A model generated the notes under the pieces. It saw only the letters and a program-made list of their open reading frames with translations. It was not told where the DNA came from and did not search any database. This document shows positions 45,614-53,485 of a DNA stretch of 64,000 bases, in pieces. The stretch comes from Spongiibacter marinus. GTDB taxonomy: Bacteria; Pseudomonadota; Gammaproteobacteria; Pseudomonadales; Spongiibacteraceae. How positions within the stretch are numbered: the stretch's first letter is position 1; every line of letters begins with the position of its first letter. The stretch covers positions 1-64,000 of the forward strand of contig NZ_JAFBBD010000007.1 of NCBI RefSeq assembly GCF_016906995.1. Reading direction: 5' to 3'. A program made the translations under genes and the position numbers.

Positions 45614-46720
45614 ATGAAAGGACTCATCCTTACCGCTTTTATCGGCTTTTTTAGCGCGAGTATATACGCCTTCCCCCCCGCGTCCTGGCCCGCGCCGAGT
45701 ACCGAACTAATTACCGTTGAGGCTAAGACTGAGTCTGTGGATAGTGCGGATCGACCGCCTGCAGAGCAGCTGGCTCAGGTGCAAGATTATCTTCAGCGAT
45801 ACCGACGTGAGGGTAACCCCCGGCGATTGGGTGAGGCCAGCGGCGTATTAGCCAAATTAGAGCCGCCTACGACTCTTTCTCCTCTTCTGAAATGGCGATT
45901 TCATTTTTTAACGGCTCAAATTGCTGAGAGCCTTCACAAGTTTGACGAGGCCCAGCGAGGTCTCGAAAGTGCATGGCAAGTGCTTAGCAATGCAGGCGAG
46001 GCTGAAGTCGATGGCCCCTACGAGCAAACGCTGCTTGCCCTCATGAATTTGGCCGTTGTGCGAGGTGAATACAACGCTGCGAAATCGCACTGTGAGAAAT
46101 TGGGCGTCGTTAGTCCATCGTTGTATTTCCAAGCATGCCGCGAATACTTGCGCGGTCTCACCAGTGATACTGAGCAAGCTTTCGAGGCGCTGCAAGGTCT
46201 CGTAAGAGCAAAAGTGCTGCAAGGCACAGGCCCCGAATTACATTGGTCATTGGTCAGCCTAGCTGACTTGGCTGACCGGGGGCGCCGTGCAGATGCGCTC
46301 TCGCTATGGCGCTCCGCCGCTGCGCTGTCGCCAGGTGATCAATACGTGCGTGATCGTTTTTGCCTTGCGGCATTGCAGCAGCGTGAGTACGCGTTGGTAC
46401 TGGAGATCAGCGAGGGAGCGCTCTCAGATGGCGTACTCACTTGTCGCGCGGTCGCGCTAAAAAGTCTGGCGGCAACCAACGAAGGCGATCATAAAAAGCA
46501 GTATTTACAGCTCAAGGAAGAACTCCTCGAAAAGTTTGAGGATGCTCAATGGCGCGGGGAGCGGCTCCACAAGCGTGCTTATGCGCACTTTTTGCTCGAT
46601 GTTGTAGACAAGCCGCAACTGGCTTTGCGTGTTGCTAGCAGTAATTGGCAAGAGCAGCGCGAATGGCCGGACGAGCAGTTACTGGCGCGCAGTCGTTCGG
46701 CAGAGGGAGTACAACAATGA
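45614..46720 (+). CDS. Exported helical-repeat (TPR-like) protein, unknown function
   Basis: A 368-residue protein with an N-terminal signal peptide (FIGFFSASIYA). The rest is almost all alpha-helical, with pairs of amphipathic helices resembling degenerate TPR units, e.g. WRFHFLTAQIAESLHKFDEA, ALMNLAVVRGEYNAAKSHCE and AALQQREYALVLEISEGAL. It is expected in the periplasm as a scaffold. I do not recognise a named family. Its stop overlaps the HupE-like gene start (ATGA), which indicates coupled production. Confidence 0.7.
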   Translation: MKGLILTAFIGFFSASIYAFPPASWPAPSTELITVEAKTESVDSADRPPAEQLAQVQDYLQRYRREGNPRRLGEASGVLAKLEPPTTLSPLLKWRFHFLTAQIAESLHKFDEAQRGLESAWQVLSNAGEAEVDGPYEQTLLALMNLAVVRGEYNAAKSHCEKLGVVSPSLYFQACREYLRGLTSDTEQAFEALQGLVRAKVLQGTGPELHWSLVSLADLADRGRRADALSLWRSAAALSPGDQYVRDRFCLAALQQREYALVLEISEGALSDGVLTCRAVALKSLAATNEGDHKKQYLQLKEELLEKFEDAQWRGERLHKRAYAHFLLDVVDKPQLALRVASSNWQEQREWPDEQLLARSRSAEGVQQ

Positions 46721-47784
46721 GTCGGTGGTTTGCTCTCTTTCTTTGCTTTGCCAGTACCAGCTTATTTGCGCATAAAAATAGTGACAGTTATCTGTATATA
46801 GCTTCGGAGCAATGGCGGCTAGATATTGCTGTGGAAGATCTGCAGCGAATCTACGATCTGGATACAAACCCAGTGGATGGACGGGTGACAGCCAAGGAGC
46901 TTCGCGGTGCGGCGATGGGGCTTGAGGCATCTATTCTAAAAGGTATCCGTGTAACGCGGGAAGGCGGCGATTGCCCCCTCAAATTACAGCGCCTGGGCGT
47001 AGCGAGCCACAGCGGCGAGTACTATGCAGCATGGGGGCTTAAGTCACCTTGTTTTGCTGAGCCAGACAGGCTGACGCTGAATTACGACTTGCTCTTTGAT
47101 GTCGATCCACTTCACAGGTTGCTCTACCGAAATGATGTGGCAGAGCAGTCGCTACTCGGTGTACTGACACCTTCCGAAAGTGCCCTGACTTTGCAGTCTC
47201 ATGGGCCCTGGGCGACCGTTTCCGCCTTCTTCAAGGAAGGTGTCCTGCACATGGTGTTGGGCTATGACCACCTTCTTTTCTTGTTGGCTTTGCTATTGCC
47301 TCTGGTGAGGGCATCCTCCTCAGATGAGTCGCTTAGACCGTTGCTATGGCGCTGCGCAGGCGTTGTGACGGCTTTTACGGTTTCTCACAGTATTACGTTA
47401 ACTGCGGCAACCCTCGGGTGGTGGCAGTTGCCTATCCAGCCCGTTGAAATAGTCATCGCACTATCAATAAGCGTCGCGGCGTTGGTCGCCTTGTTCGGCG
47501 AACACCACCGGTTTCAATGGCAGCTGGCGGGGGTGTTTGGGCTCATTCACGGCTTTGGCTTTGCCAGCATGTTGGCCGGGTTAATGGATGAGGGCAGCAG
47601 TGCGGTTCTGGCATTAGCCAGTTTCAATATTGGTGTGGAAGCTGCGCAATTAGCGGTAACGGTGGCTCTGGTACCGCTTCTGGTGTACTGCCAGAAAAAG
47701 CCCCTTTATACCCGCTGGGGATATCCCGCTATATTACTGACGGTCGCCGCTGTAGGGTTGTGGTGGGCGTGGCAACGCATTTAA
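46717..47784 (+). CDS. HupE/UreJ-family membrane protein with N-terminal extracytoplasmic domain
   Basis: A 355-residue protein: signal peptide (FALFLCFASTSLFA), about 150 soluble residues (KNSDSYLYIASEQWRLDIAV onwards), then six or seven transmembrane helices of the HupE/UreJ type. The first helix has H178-x5-D184-H185 (HMVLGYDHLLF), and later helices carry FTVSHSITL and FGLIHGFGFASML. HupE and UreJ transport nickel; buried His/Asp residues like these are typical of metal permeases. The metal and direction are not shown here. The ATG at 46717 overlaps the upstream stop. Last gene of the operon. Confidence 0.82.
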   Translation: MSRWFALFLCFASTSLFAHKNSDSYLYIASEQWRLDIAVEDLQRIYDLDTNPVDGRVTAKELRGAAMGLEASILKGIRVTREGGDCPLKLQRLGVASHSGEYYAAWGLKSPCFAEPDRLTLNYDLLFDVDPLHRLLYRNDVAEQSLLGVLTPSESALTLQSHGPWATVSAFFKEGVLHMVLGYDHLLFLLALLLPLVRASSSDESLRPLLWRCAGVVTAFTVSHSITLTAATLGWWQLPIQPVEIVIALSISVAALVALFGEHHRFQWQLAGVFGLIHGFGFASMLAGLMDEGSSAVLALASFNIGVEAAQLAVTVALVPLLVYCQKKPLYTRWGYPAILLTVAAVGLWWAWQRI

Positions 47785-47794
47785 AACACGGCTG

Positions 47795-48241
47795 TTATTC
47801 GCAGTGCACTTTAATCGCGTCTTGAGCACGCAGTTTTTGCACTTCAATCTCTTCCTGCGTCAGGTAGCGGACTTCGCCATTCTTCCCGGTCGCGCGAATT
47901 CGCGCCCCGGCGGCATTCAGGGATTGCATATTGCTCTTCGCCTGCTGGCAAATTGCCGGGTCCTTGGGCGGAAGCACTTCCATTTTTGCGTCCGGGGCTA
48001 AGTCCTGCTCGGACTCAGGTGGGGGCGTTGTTGAATCGTTAGCGCTTTCAGTCGCGGCTGAGCGTTTGCCGGTTTGCGATTCGATAAACTCGTAGGCTTT
48101 CCCTACCGGGGGTTTTTGGCTGAAGTGCACCTCGCCCTCTGCATCGGTCCAGCGGTAGTAACCGGACTTGGCCGCAAGGGCGGCGTGGCTGGTCAATAAG
48201 CTCACACTTATCAGGGATAAAAACAGCAAATTTCTGCGCAT
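47795..48241 (-). CDS. DUF4124-domain exported protein
   Basis: A 148-residue protein with a signal peptide (RRNLLFLSLISVSLLTSHAALA) and the DUF4124 core GYYRWTDAEGEVHFSQKPP near the mature N-terminus. The rest is low-complexity and acidic. DUF4124 proteins are periplasmic and uncharacterised. The ATG at 48241 is chosen for the clean signal peptide; the frame is open back to 48352 through sequence that does not resemble coding. It converges with the HupE-like gene 10 bases away, with no clear terminator. Confidence 0.8.
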   Translation of the reverse strand: MRRNLLFLSLISVSLLTSHAALAAKSGYYRWTDAEGEVHFSQKPPVGKAYEFIESQTGKRSAATESANDSTTPPPESEQDLAPDAKMEVLPPKDPAICQQAKSNMQSLNAAGARIRATGKNGEVRYLTQEEIEVQKLRAQDAIKVHCE

Positions 48242-48737
48242 ATTCAGCGGCCACAACAACATAATTGATGGGCTGATTATGGCAGATTCTAGCGGGGCCG
48301 CAAAAAGCGCTGTCACAAAACCACAAAACAGCCAGATTGCCAGAAAAAACACGGTCTTGGCGCACCCATTGCCTTGACAAAAAACAGGTGAGGTTAAAAA
48401 ATATACCGTCCTCCCAATTAGGGTGGCGATGGCTGTTTTCCGCGCTGCTTACCTGCGGCCAATATACAGAGTGTGACTAAAGCTGTTGCACTGCTACTCA
48501 AGGTAGTTCCATTCACTCTGCAGACACATGACCTGTGTTGCGAGATTGCCCGCTTTGCGTACCCCGCAAAGCAAAGATAGCCGCTAGCAGCGGCATTAGG
48601 CGATTCGCCCGAGCACCAGCAAATGTGCTCGGAAGGTATGTGTTTCGGCATCTAGGCGTTCACATTGAGCGTTTCCGGTGGGCAGCCGGAGGCGTGGCGA
48701 CGGAATTTAAGTTTCAAACTGAAGCGAGGGTCTTTCA
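48242..48737. promoter_or_regulatory. Long intergenic region with structured ilv leader
   Basis: This 496-base region has no conventional gene. Toward ilvI it carries a perfect TTGACA at 48374-48379 and an AT-rich block with AAATAT at 48399-48404 (19-base spacer) as candidate promoter. Four hairpins follow: 48552-48572 (GCTTTGCG / CGCAAAGC), 48580-48594 (GCCGCT / AGCGGC), 48609-48632 (CCGAGCAC / GTGCTCGG) and 48674-48690 (TCCGG / CCGGA). None is followed by a T-run. A possible leader peptide lies at 48473-48580. Confidence 0.6.
48473..48580 (+). CDS. Possible ilv leader peptide (Val/Leu-rich)
   Basis: A 35-codon reading frame from a GTG inside the ilvI leader begins MTKAVALLLKVVPFTL, with six Val/Leu residues in codons 5-12. 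Its stop codon overlaps the second leader hairpin (48580-48594), and the first hairpin (48552-48572) lies inside the frame, an arrangement expected of a translation-controlled regulatory leader. Its ribosome site is weak (CAGAG), and a short 15-codon ATG frame (from 48429) ends next to its start. This is inference from arrangement; no homologue is recognised. Confidence 0.35.
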   Translation: MTKAVALLLKVVPFTLQTHDLCCEIARFAYPAKQR

Positions 48738-50486
48738 GTGGAGTTGTTATCTGGCGGCGAAATGATCGCACGTGCTTTGGAAGACGAAGGTGTTGAGTTC
48801 ATCTTCGGCTATCCCGGCGGTGCGGTATTACATATTTACGATGCGCTTTTCAAAAGTTGTAAGGTGCCGCATATTCTGGTGCGCCATGAGCAGGCGGCCA
48901 CCCATGCGGCAGACGGTTATGCCCGTGCCACGGGTAAACCCGGTGTGGTGCTGGTGACATCCGGCCCCGGAGCCACCAATGCCATTACCGGTATTGCCAC
49001 GGCGTATATGGATTCTATTCCAATGGTGGTACTTTCCGGGCAGGTGATGAGTCACCTGATCGGTGAGGATGCCTTCCAGGAAACCGACATGCTCGGTATT
49101 TCGCGGCCGATTGTGAAGCACAGCTTCCAGGTGACGAAAACCGAAGAAATCCCCGAGATGATCAAGAAGGCGTTTTATATCGCCTCCAGCGGTCGCCCCG
49201 GGCCGGTGGTGGTTGATCTGCCGAAAGATCTCACCAACCCCCATGACAAGTACGAGTACAACTACCCGAAGAAGGTGAAGCTGCGTTCCTACACGCCAGC
49301 GAGCCGTGGGCACAGTGGGCAAATTAAAAAGGCGGCGAGCTTGTTGCTGGCGGCCAAGCGTCCGGTTATTTACGCGGGCGGTGGTGTGGTGCAAGGCAAT
49401 GCCTCACCGCAGCTGCGCGAGTTGGCCCAGGAGTTGAACTTCCCTGTTACCAATACGCTGATGGGCCTTGGTGCCTATCCTGGCAGTGATCGCCAGTTCC
49501 TGGGCATGCTCGGGATGCACGGTTTCTATGAAGCCAATAACGCCATGCATCACAGCGATGTGATTCTGGCGGTGGGCGCGCGCTTTGATGACCGGGTGAC
49601 GAACACCACGAGCAAGTTCTGCCCGGGTGCCAAGATCATTCACATCGATATTGATCCGGCGGCGATCTCTAAAACGGTCAACGCCGATGTTCCCATCGTT
49701 GGCCCCGTCGATTCGGTGTTAACTGAATTGATTGCGCTGGTGCGTGAGCTGCGTGCCGAGGAACCAACGCTGCCGGATCAAGACGCGCTGGGTCACTGGT
49801 GGAAGCAGATCGACGAGTGGCGTGACCACCACGGCCTGTGGACGGCGCCGCGCTACGATACGACAACGCCCTATATCAAGCCTCAGCAGGTTATCGAAAC
49901 GTTGTGCAAGGTAACCGGTGGCAAGGCCTTTGTGACCTCGGACGTAGGTCAGCACCAAATGTTTGCCGCGCAGTACTACAAGTTCGACGAGCCGCGCCGC
50001 TGGATCAACTCCGGTGGTTTGGGAACCATGGGCTTTGGCCTGCCAGCCGCGATGGGTGTTAAGTTGGCCTTCCCGGATGCGGACGTTGCCTGCGTTACCG
50101 GCGAGGGCAGTATTCAGATGAATATTCAGGAGCTGTCTACCTGTGCGCAGTACAAGATTCCCGTGAAAATCTTGAACTTGTACAACGGCTACTTGGGCAT
50201 GGTTAAGCAGTGGCAGGACATGCAGTACGACGGTCGCTACTCAGAAAGTGTCTATGAAGACTCATTGCCAGACTTTATCAAGCTGGCCGAGGCCTACCAG
50301 CACTCGGGGGTTAAGGTCACGCAGCTGAGTGATCTGGAAGAGGCGATGAAAGAAGTCTTCGCCCGCAAGAATGAGTTGGTATTCATGGACATTCATGTCG
50401 ACCCGCACGAGCACGTGTATCCCATGCACGTGGCCCCGAATGGCTCGATGCGCGACATGTGGTTGAACAAAACGGAGCGAACCTAA
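48738..50486 (+). CDS. ilvI: Acetolactate synthase, large catalytic subunit
   Basis: Thiamine-diphosphate enzyme for the first shared step of valine, isoleucine and leucine synthesis; 582 residues. Landmarks: [17 protein letters not shown] with [20 protein letters not shown] (catalytic Glu), [18 protein letters not shown], the FAD region and the ThDP motif [15 protein letters not shown]...[15 protein letters not shown]...[11 protein letters not shown]. The start is a GTG at 48738 with GCGAGG upstream, as pseudomonads also use. The gene overlaps ilvH by one base. ilvC, which follows in Pseudomonas, is not here. Confidence 0.95.
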   Translation: MELLSGGEMIARALEDEGVEFIFGYPGGAVLHIYDALFKSCKVPHILVRHEQAATHAADGYARATGKPGVVLVTSGPGATNAITGIATAYMDSIPMVVLSGQVMSHLIGEDAFQETDMLGISRPIVKHSFQVTKTEEIPEMIKKAFYIASSGRPGPVVVDLPKDLTNPHDKYEYNYPKKVKLRSYTPASRGHSGQIKKAASLLLAAKRPVIYAGGGVVQGNASPQLRELAQELNFPVTNTLMGLGAYPGSDRQFLGMLGMHGFYEANNAMHHSDVILAVGARFDDRVTNTTSKFCPGAKIIHIDIDPAAISKTVNADVPIVGPVDSVLTELIALVRELRAEEPTLPDQDALGHWWKQIDEWRDHHGLWTAPRYDTTTPYIKPQQVIETLCKVTGGKAFVTSDVGQHQMFAAQYYKFDEPRRWINSGGLGTMGFGLPAAMGVKLAFPDADVACVTGEGSIQMNIQELSTCAQYKIPVKILNLYNGYLGMVKQWQDMQYDGRYSESVYEDSLPDFIKLAEAYQHSGVKVTQLSDLEEAMKEVFARKNELVFMDIHVDPHEHVYPMHVAPNGSMRDMWLNKTERT

Positions 50487-50977
50487 TGCGGCGGATTATT
50501 TCAGTACTTATGGAAAATGAGCCCGGCGCACTGTCGCGTGTTGTCGGGCTGTTCTCTCAGCGCGGCTACAACATCGAAACGCTGAATGTGGCGCCGACTG
50601 AAGACCCAACGATGTCGCGGCTAACGCTGACAACGATTGGCGACGATCACAAGATAGAGCAGATCACCAAGCATCTCAATCGCTTGGTTGATGTGGTGAA
50701 GTTGGTCGATTTGTCAGAGGGTGCGCACATTGAGCGCGAGCTGATGTTAGTGAAAGTGCGGGCGACAGGTGCGCAGCGCGCCGAGATCAAGCGCTGCACT
50801 GACATCTTCCGCGGACAGATTGTCGACGTCGGCCCCAGTGTCTACACCATTCAGGTGACTGGCGCAGCGGACAAGCTGGACTCCTTCCTGGAGGCCGTTG
50901 GCGAAGCTGCCATTATGGAAGTAGTGCGCAGTGGTGTGTCGGGTATTGCCCGCGGCGAGAAAGTGTTGAGTTTGTAG
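50486..50977 (+). CDS. ilvH: Acetolactate synthase, small regulatory subunit
   Basis: A 163-residue ACT-domain subunit that activates the large subunit and mediates valine feedback inhibition. RRIISVLMENEPGALSRVVGLFSQRGYNIETLNVA is the ACT-domain signature, given here as ISVLMENEPGALSRV and FSQRGYNIETLNV; LVKVRATGAQRAEIKR begins the second half. The ATG at 50486 overlaps the ilvI stop (TAATG); a longer in-frame start lies within ilvI. A terminator follows, so ilvI-ilvH is a two-gene unit. Confidence 0.95.
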   Translation: MRRIISVLMENEPGALSRVVGLFSQRGYNIETLNVAPTEDPTMSRLTLTTIGDDHKIEQITKHLNRLVDVVKLVDLSEGAHIERELMLVKVRATGAQRAEIKRCTDIFRGQIVDVGPSVYTIQVTGAADKLDSFLEAVGEAAIMEVVRSGVSGIARGEKVLSL

Positions 50978-50993
50978 TTGCGACTTGGCCAGT

Positions 50994-51023
50994 AAAAAAG
51001 GCGCCCTTAGGCGCCTTTTTTTT
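50994..51023. terminator. Bidirectional terminator between ilvH and the isomerase-like gene
   Basis: GGCGCC and GGCGCC (self-complementary arms) pair around CTTA, with A6 on the left and at least seven T on the right. It serves both convergent genes. Confidence 0.93.
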
Positions 51024-51035
51024 CGGTTGGAATGA

Positions 51036-51392
51036 TTAGCTGGCCATATTTTCCGGGCCCCAGAAGGCGCGCATAGACACGACTTTGCCTTCGGCATTAA
51101 ATTTGAACACATCAATCACATCGATACTCATGCCTGGCCCCTTCACTTGAAAAGGGAAGGCCACTTCGCTGCCTGCACAGCGCGGCGTGCCGCTCAGTTG
51201 CAATTTAATCCCTGCGCTGAGTGCGCCCTCATAAAATGCCACAATCGCGTCGATACCATTGTGAATGTCGCTTCCCACGGGGTCTTCGACTGTCGCATCG
51301 GCGGCGTAGAGTTCTTTAATAATGTTGATGTCCGCCGTTTCAAAGGCATCGACATAGCGCTGCACGGCATTCAGTTTATCTTGGACTTCCAT
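51036..51392 (-). CDS. Ketosteroid isomerase-like protein (SnoaL/NTF2 fold)
   Basis: A 118-residue NTF2-fold protein whose closest recognisable relatives are delta-5-3-ketosteroid isomerases. The catalytic residues of KSI are all in place: Tyr13 (QRYVDAF), Asp37 (ATVEDPVGS) and Asp94 (DVIDVFKF), with the RAFWG Trp. That makes an isomerase or related proton-shuttling activity plausible. No other steroid-degradation gene is in the window, so the substrate is uncertain. It precedes the LysR gene at 51491 on the same strand. Confidence 0.8.
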   Translation of the reverse strand: MEVQDKLNAVQRYVDAFETADINIIKELYAADATVEDPVGSDIHNGIDAIVAFYEGALSAGIKLQLSGTPRCAGSEVAFPFQVKGPGMSIDVIDVFKFNAEGKVVSMRAFWGPENMAS

Positions 51393-51490
51393 AGTGGGCT
51401 CCTGTCAGTGATTCGCCCAGTATAATGATGGCCTCTCGGCACCGTAATGACGAATACGGTCAAGGCATTGCCGATGGCGTGCCGCGTGTT

Positions 51491-52387
51491 TCAGGACAAG
51501 TGGCGCGCGATATATTCAGCCATATAGTCACGCAGGCACTTCGCCTTGGCGCTCAATAGGCGGCCGCTTGGCCACACCGCAAAGAGCTCCCGCGGCTCCC
51601 CCTGCCACTGGCGCAACACCTGCACCAGCTGTCCGGAGTCGAGCTCGGGTTTCACCTCGCTGAGCGGCAGCAATGTGATCCCCTGCGCGTCGACAGCCAT
51701 GTATTTGGCGAAAGTGGTGTCGTTAAACTGTGCGACAAAACGCGGGAGGATCTCCTGAAGGCTCCCTGTCTCAACGTGGCGCAGTGTCCATTTGCTGGAA
51801 ATGGTGGTGCCGACTAAGCGGTGGTCTTTCAATTCGCTGGGGTGCTGTGGCTCGCCGGCTTTGTTCAGGTAGCTGGCTGCCGCCACTACCACCTTATCGA
51901 TCTGCCCCAGCTTCTTTTGATACAGCGACGAGTCAGCTTGAGGGCCGATGCGCAGGGCGATATCTGCCTTGGTTTTAATCATATCCTGTAGCTGGTTGCT
52001 CAGTTGCAGCTCGAGCTGAATGTCGGGGTAGTCGCGGGTAAAGCCCAGCCACATGGGACGCAGTGTGCCGTGAGAAATATTGCTTGGCGCGAGGACCCGC
52101 AACTTTCCGCGCAGCTGTTGCATGTCACTGCGCAGCTGCTGCCGTGTTTGGTCAAATTGTTCAATTAATTCGGCGTAGGCGTGGTATAGCGCCTCGCCGT
52201 CGACGGTGAGCACGCATTGGCGGGCTGAGCGCTGCAGCAATTTATACCCCAGCTGGTATTCCAATTTTTGCAGTCGACGGGTCACCGTGGCTGGCGGTAG
52301 CCCCAGATGCTTGGCTGCATTGCCGAGACCGCCCTGCTGAGCGATATGGACAAAAAGTGCGATATCGTCATACATATATAATTTCAA
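51491..52387 (-). CDS. LysR-family transcriptional regulator
   Basis: A 298-residue regulator with an N-terminal winged helix-turn-helix (about residues 1-65: LFVHIAQQGGLGNAAKHLGL, ATVTRRLQKLEYQLGYKLL) and a type 2 periplasmic-binding effector domain starting near residue 95 (GKLRVLAPSNISHGTLRP). The pattern is that of the GcvA/AaeR group of LTTRs. Effector and targets are unknown. Divergent neighbours are the DUF2798 and tpm genes, which could be targets. A Met at position 5 is an alternative start. Confidence 0.92.
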   Translation of the reverse strand: MKLYMYDDIALFVHIAQQGGLGNAAKHLGLPPATVTRRLQKLEYQLGYKLLQRSARQCVLTVDGEALYHAYAELIEQFDQTRQQLRSDMQQLRGKLRVLAPSNISHGTLRPMWLGFTRDYPDIQLELQLSNQLQDMIKTKADIALRIGPQADSSLYQKKLGQIDKVVVAAASYLNKAGEPQHPSELKDHRLVGTTISSKWTLRHVETGSLQEILPRFVAQFNDTTFAKYMAVDAQGITLLPLSEVKPELDSGQLVQVLRQWQGEPRELFAVWPSGRLLSAKAKCLRDYMAEYIARHLS

Positions 52388-52512
52388 ATATGAAATATAA
52401 GCTTATTAAACTTCGTATAGTTCCTTAAATGGTAGCTGTCTTATCATAGGCGTTATGCCCTTGTTGGGCAAAAAAATCTACGCCGAGCAACCTGCTCGCA
52501 AAGGAGGACGCC

Positions 52513-52767
52513 GTGATACCGCAACGATACGCTGGCTATGTGTTTGCTTTTATCATGTCAGGGGTGATGTCGCTGTTTATTTCCCTGATCAATATTGGCG
52601 CGGTCGACGGTATTGTCGGTATTTGGCTGCGCGCCTGGGCGTTGGCATTTACGGTGGCTTTTCCCACGGTAACGGCGGTGTCACCGTTGGTTCGCCGCCT
52701 GGTGGTGATCTGTGTTGAAGCACCAAAGTCCGAGGCGAATCCCGGTGGTGTGCCGGGGTCAAATTGA
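52513..52767 (+). CDS. DUF2798 small membrane protein
   Basis: An 84-residue protein with two transmembrane helices (FAFIMSGVMSLFISLINIGA and AWALAFTVAFPTVTAVSPLV), the DUF2798 pattern, with a conserved P between helices and V-R-R after the second. Function unknown. The start is a GTG with GGAGGAC upstream. It is divergent from the LysR gene. Confidence 0.85.
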   Translation: MIPQRYAGYVFAFIMSGVMSLFISLINIGAVDGIVGIWLRAWALAFTVAFPTVTAVSPLVRRLVVICVEAPKSEANPGGVPGSN

Positions 52768-52806
52768 TAGCGCGGTAGTCGCCGCGCGTGTGGAAGAGGT
52801 AGGGAA

Positions 52807-53442
52807 ATGGACGCGGAGTTTTGGCACAAAAAATGGGCGGATAAAGATATCGCTTTTCATACGTCGGGGGCGAACCCGATGCTGGAGCGTTATTTCTCTG
52901 CCTTGGCCCTGAGCAAAGGGGCGCGTATTTTTCTGCCCCTGTGCGGGAAAACACGTGATATTGCGTGGCTTCGACAGCAGGGGATGCACGTCGCTGGCGC
53001 TGAATTAAGTCGCATTGCCGTCGAAGAATTATTCAGTGAGCTAGGTGAAACCCCGGTGATCTCCGAGCTCGGCGAGCTCAGCGTCTATGCTGCCCCCGGG
53101 TTGGATATCTACCTGGGTGACATCTTTGCGTTAACGTCGCCTTTACTCGGGGTGGTTGATGCCATTTATGATCGAGCCGCACTGGTCGCTCTGCCAACAG
53201 AAATGCGCGAGCACTATACCCAGCATCTCATTCAAATGACCGATGCGGCCCCGCAGTTATTGGTGAATTATGACTACCAGCAAAGCGCGATGCCGGGGCC
53301 GCCATTCGCCATTAGTGACGACGAGCTAAATAGGCACTACGCGCAGCGCTATACCCTTGAGCCATTGCACTGCGAGTCGGTGCCTGGGGGACTCAAGGGG
53401 CAATGCCCCGCACAGGAGAAAGTCTGGCTGTTGACTCCCTGA
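52807..53442 (+). CDS. tpm: Thiopurine S-methyltransferase family protein
   Basis: A 211-residue SAM-dependent enzyme close to bacterial Tpm. The signatures are EFWHKKWADKDIAFH, FLPLCGKTRDIAWLRQQGMHV, GAELSRIAVEELF and the YDRAALVALPTEMREHY segment, in the usual positions. Bacterial members methylate thiopurines and also detoxify tellurite and selenite in Pseudomonas. The native substrate here is unknown. GAGGTAGGG lies just upstream of the start. Confidence 0.92.
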   Translation: MDAEFWHKKWADKDIAFHTSGANPMLERYFSALALSKGARIFLPLCGKTRDIAWLRQQGMHVAGAELSRIAVEELFSELGETPVISELGELSVYAAPGLDIYLGDIFALTSPLLGVVDAIYDRAALVALPTEMREHYTQHLIQMTDAAPQLLVNYDYQQSAMPGPPFAISDDELNRHYAQRYTLEPLHCESVPGGLKGQCPAQEKVWLLTP

Positions 53443-53485
53443 GGTTGGGGCGGATGCTAAACGCTGCAACCAGAGGGTGATGGTC

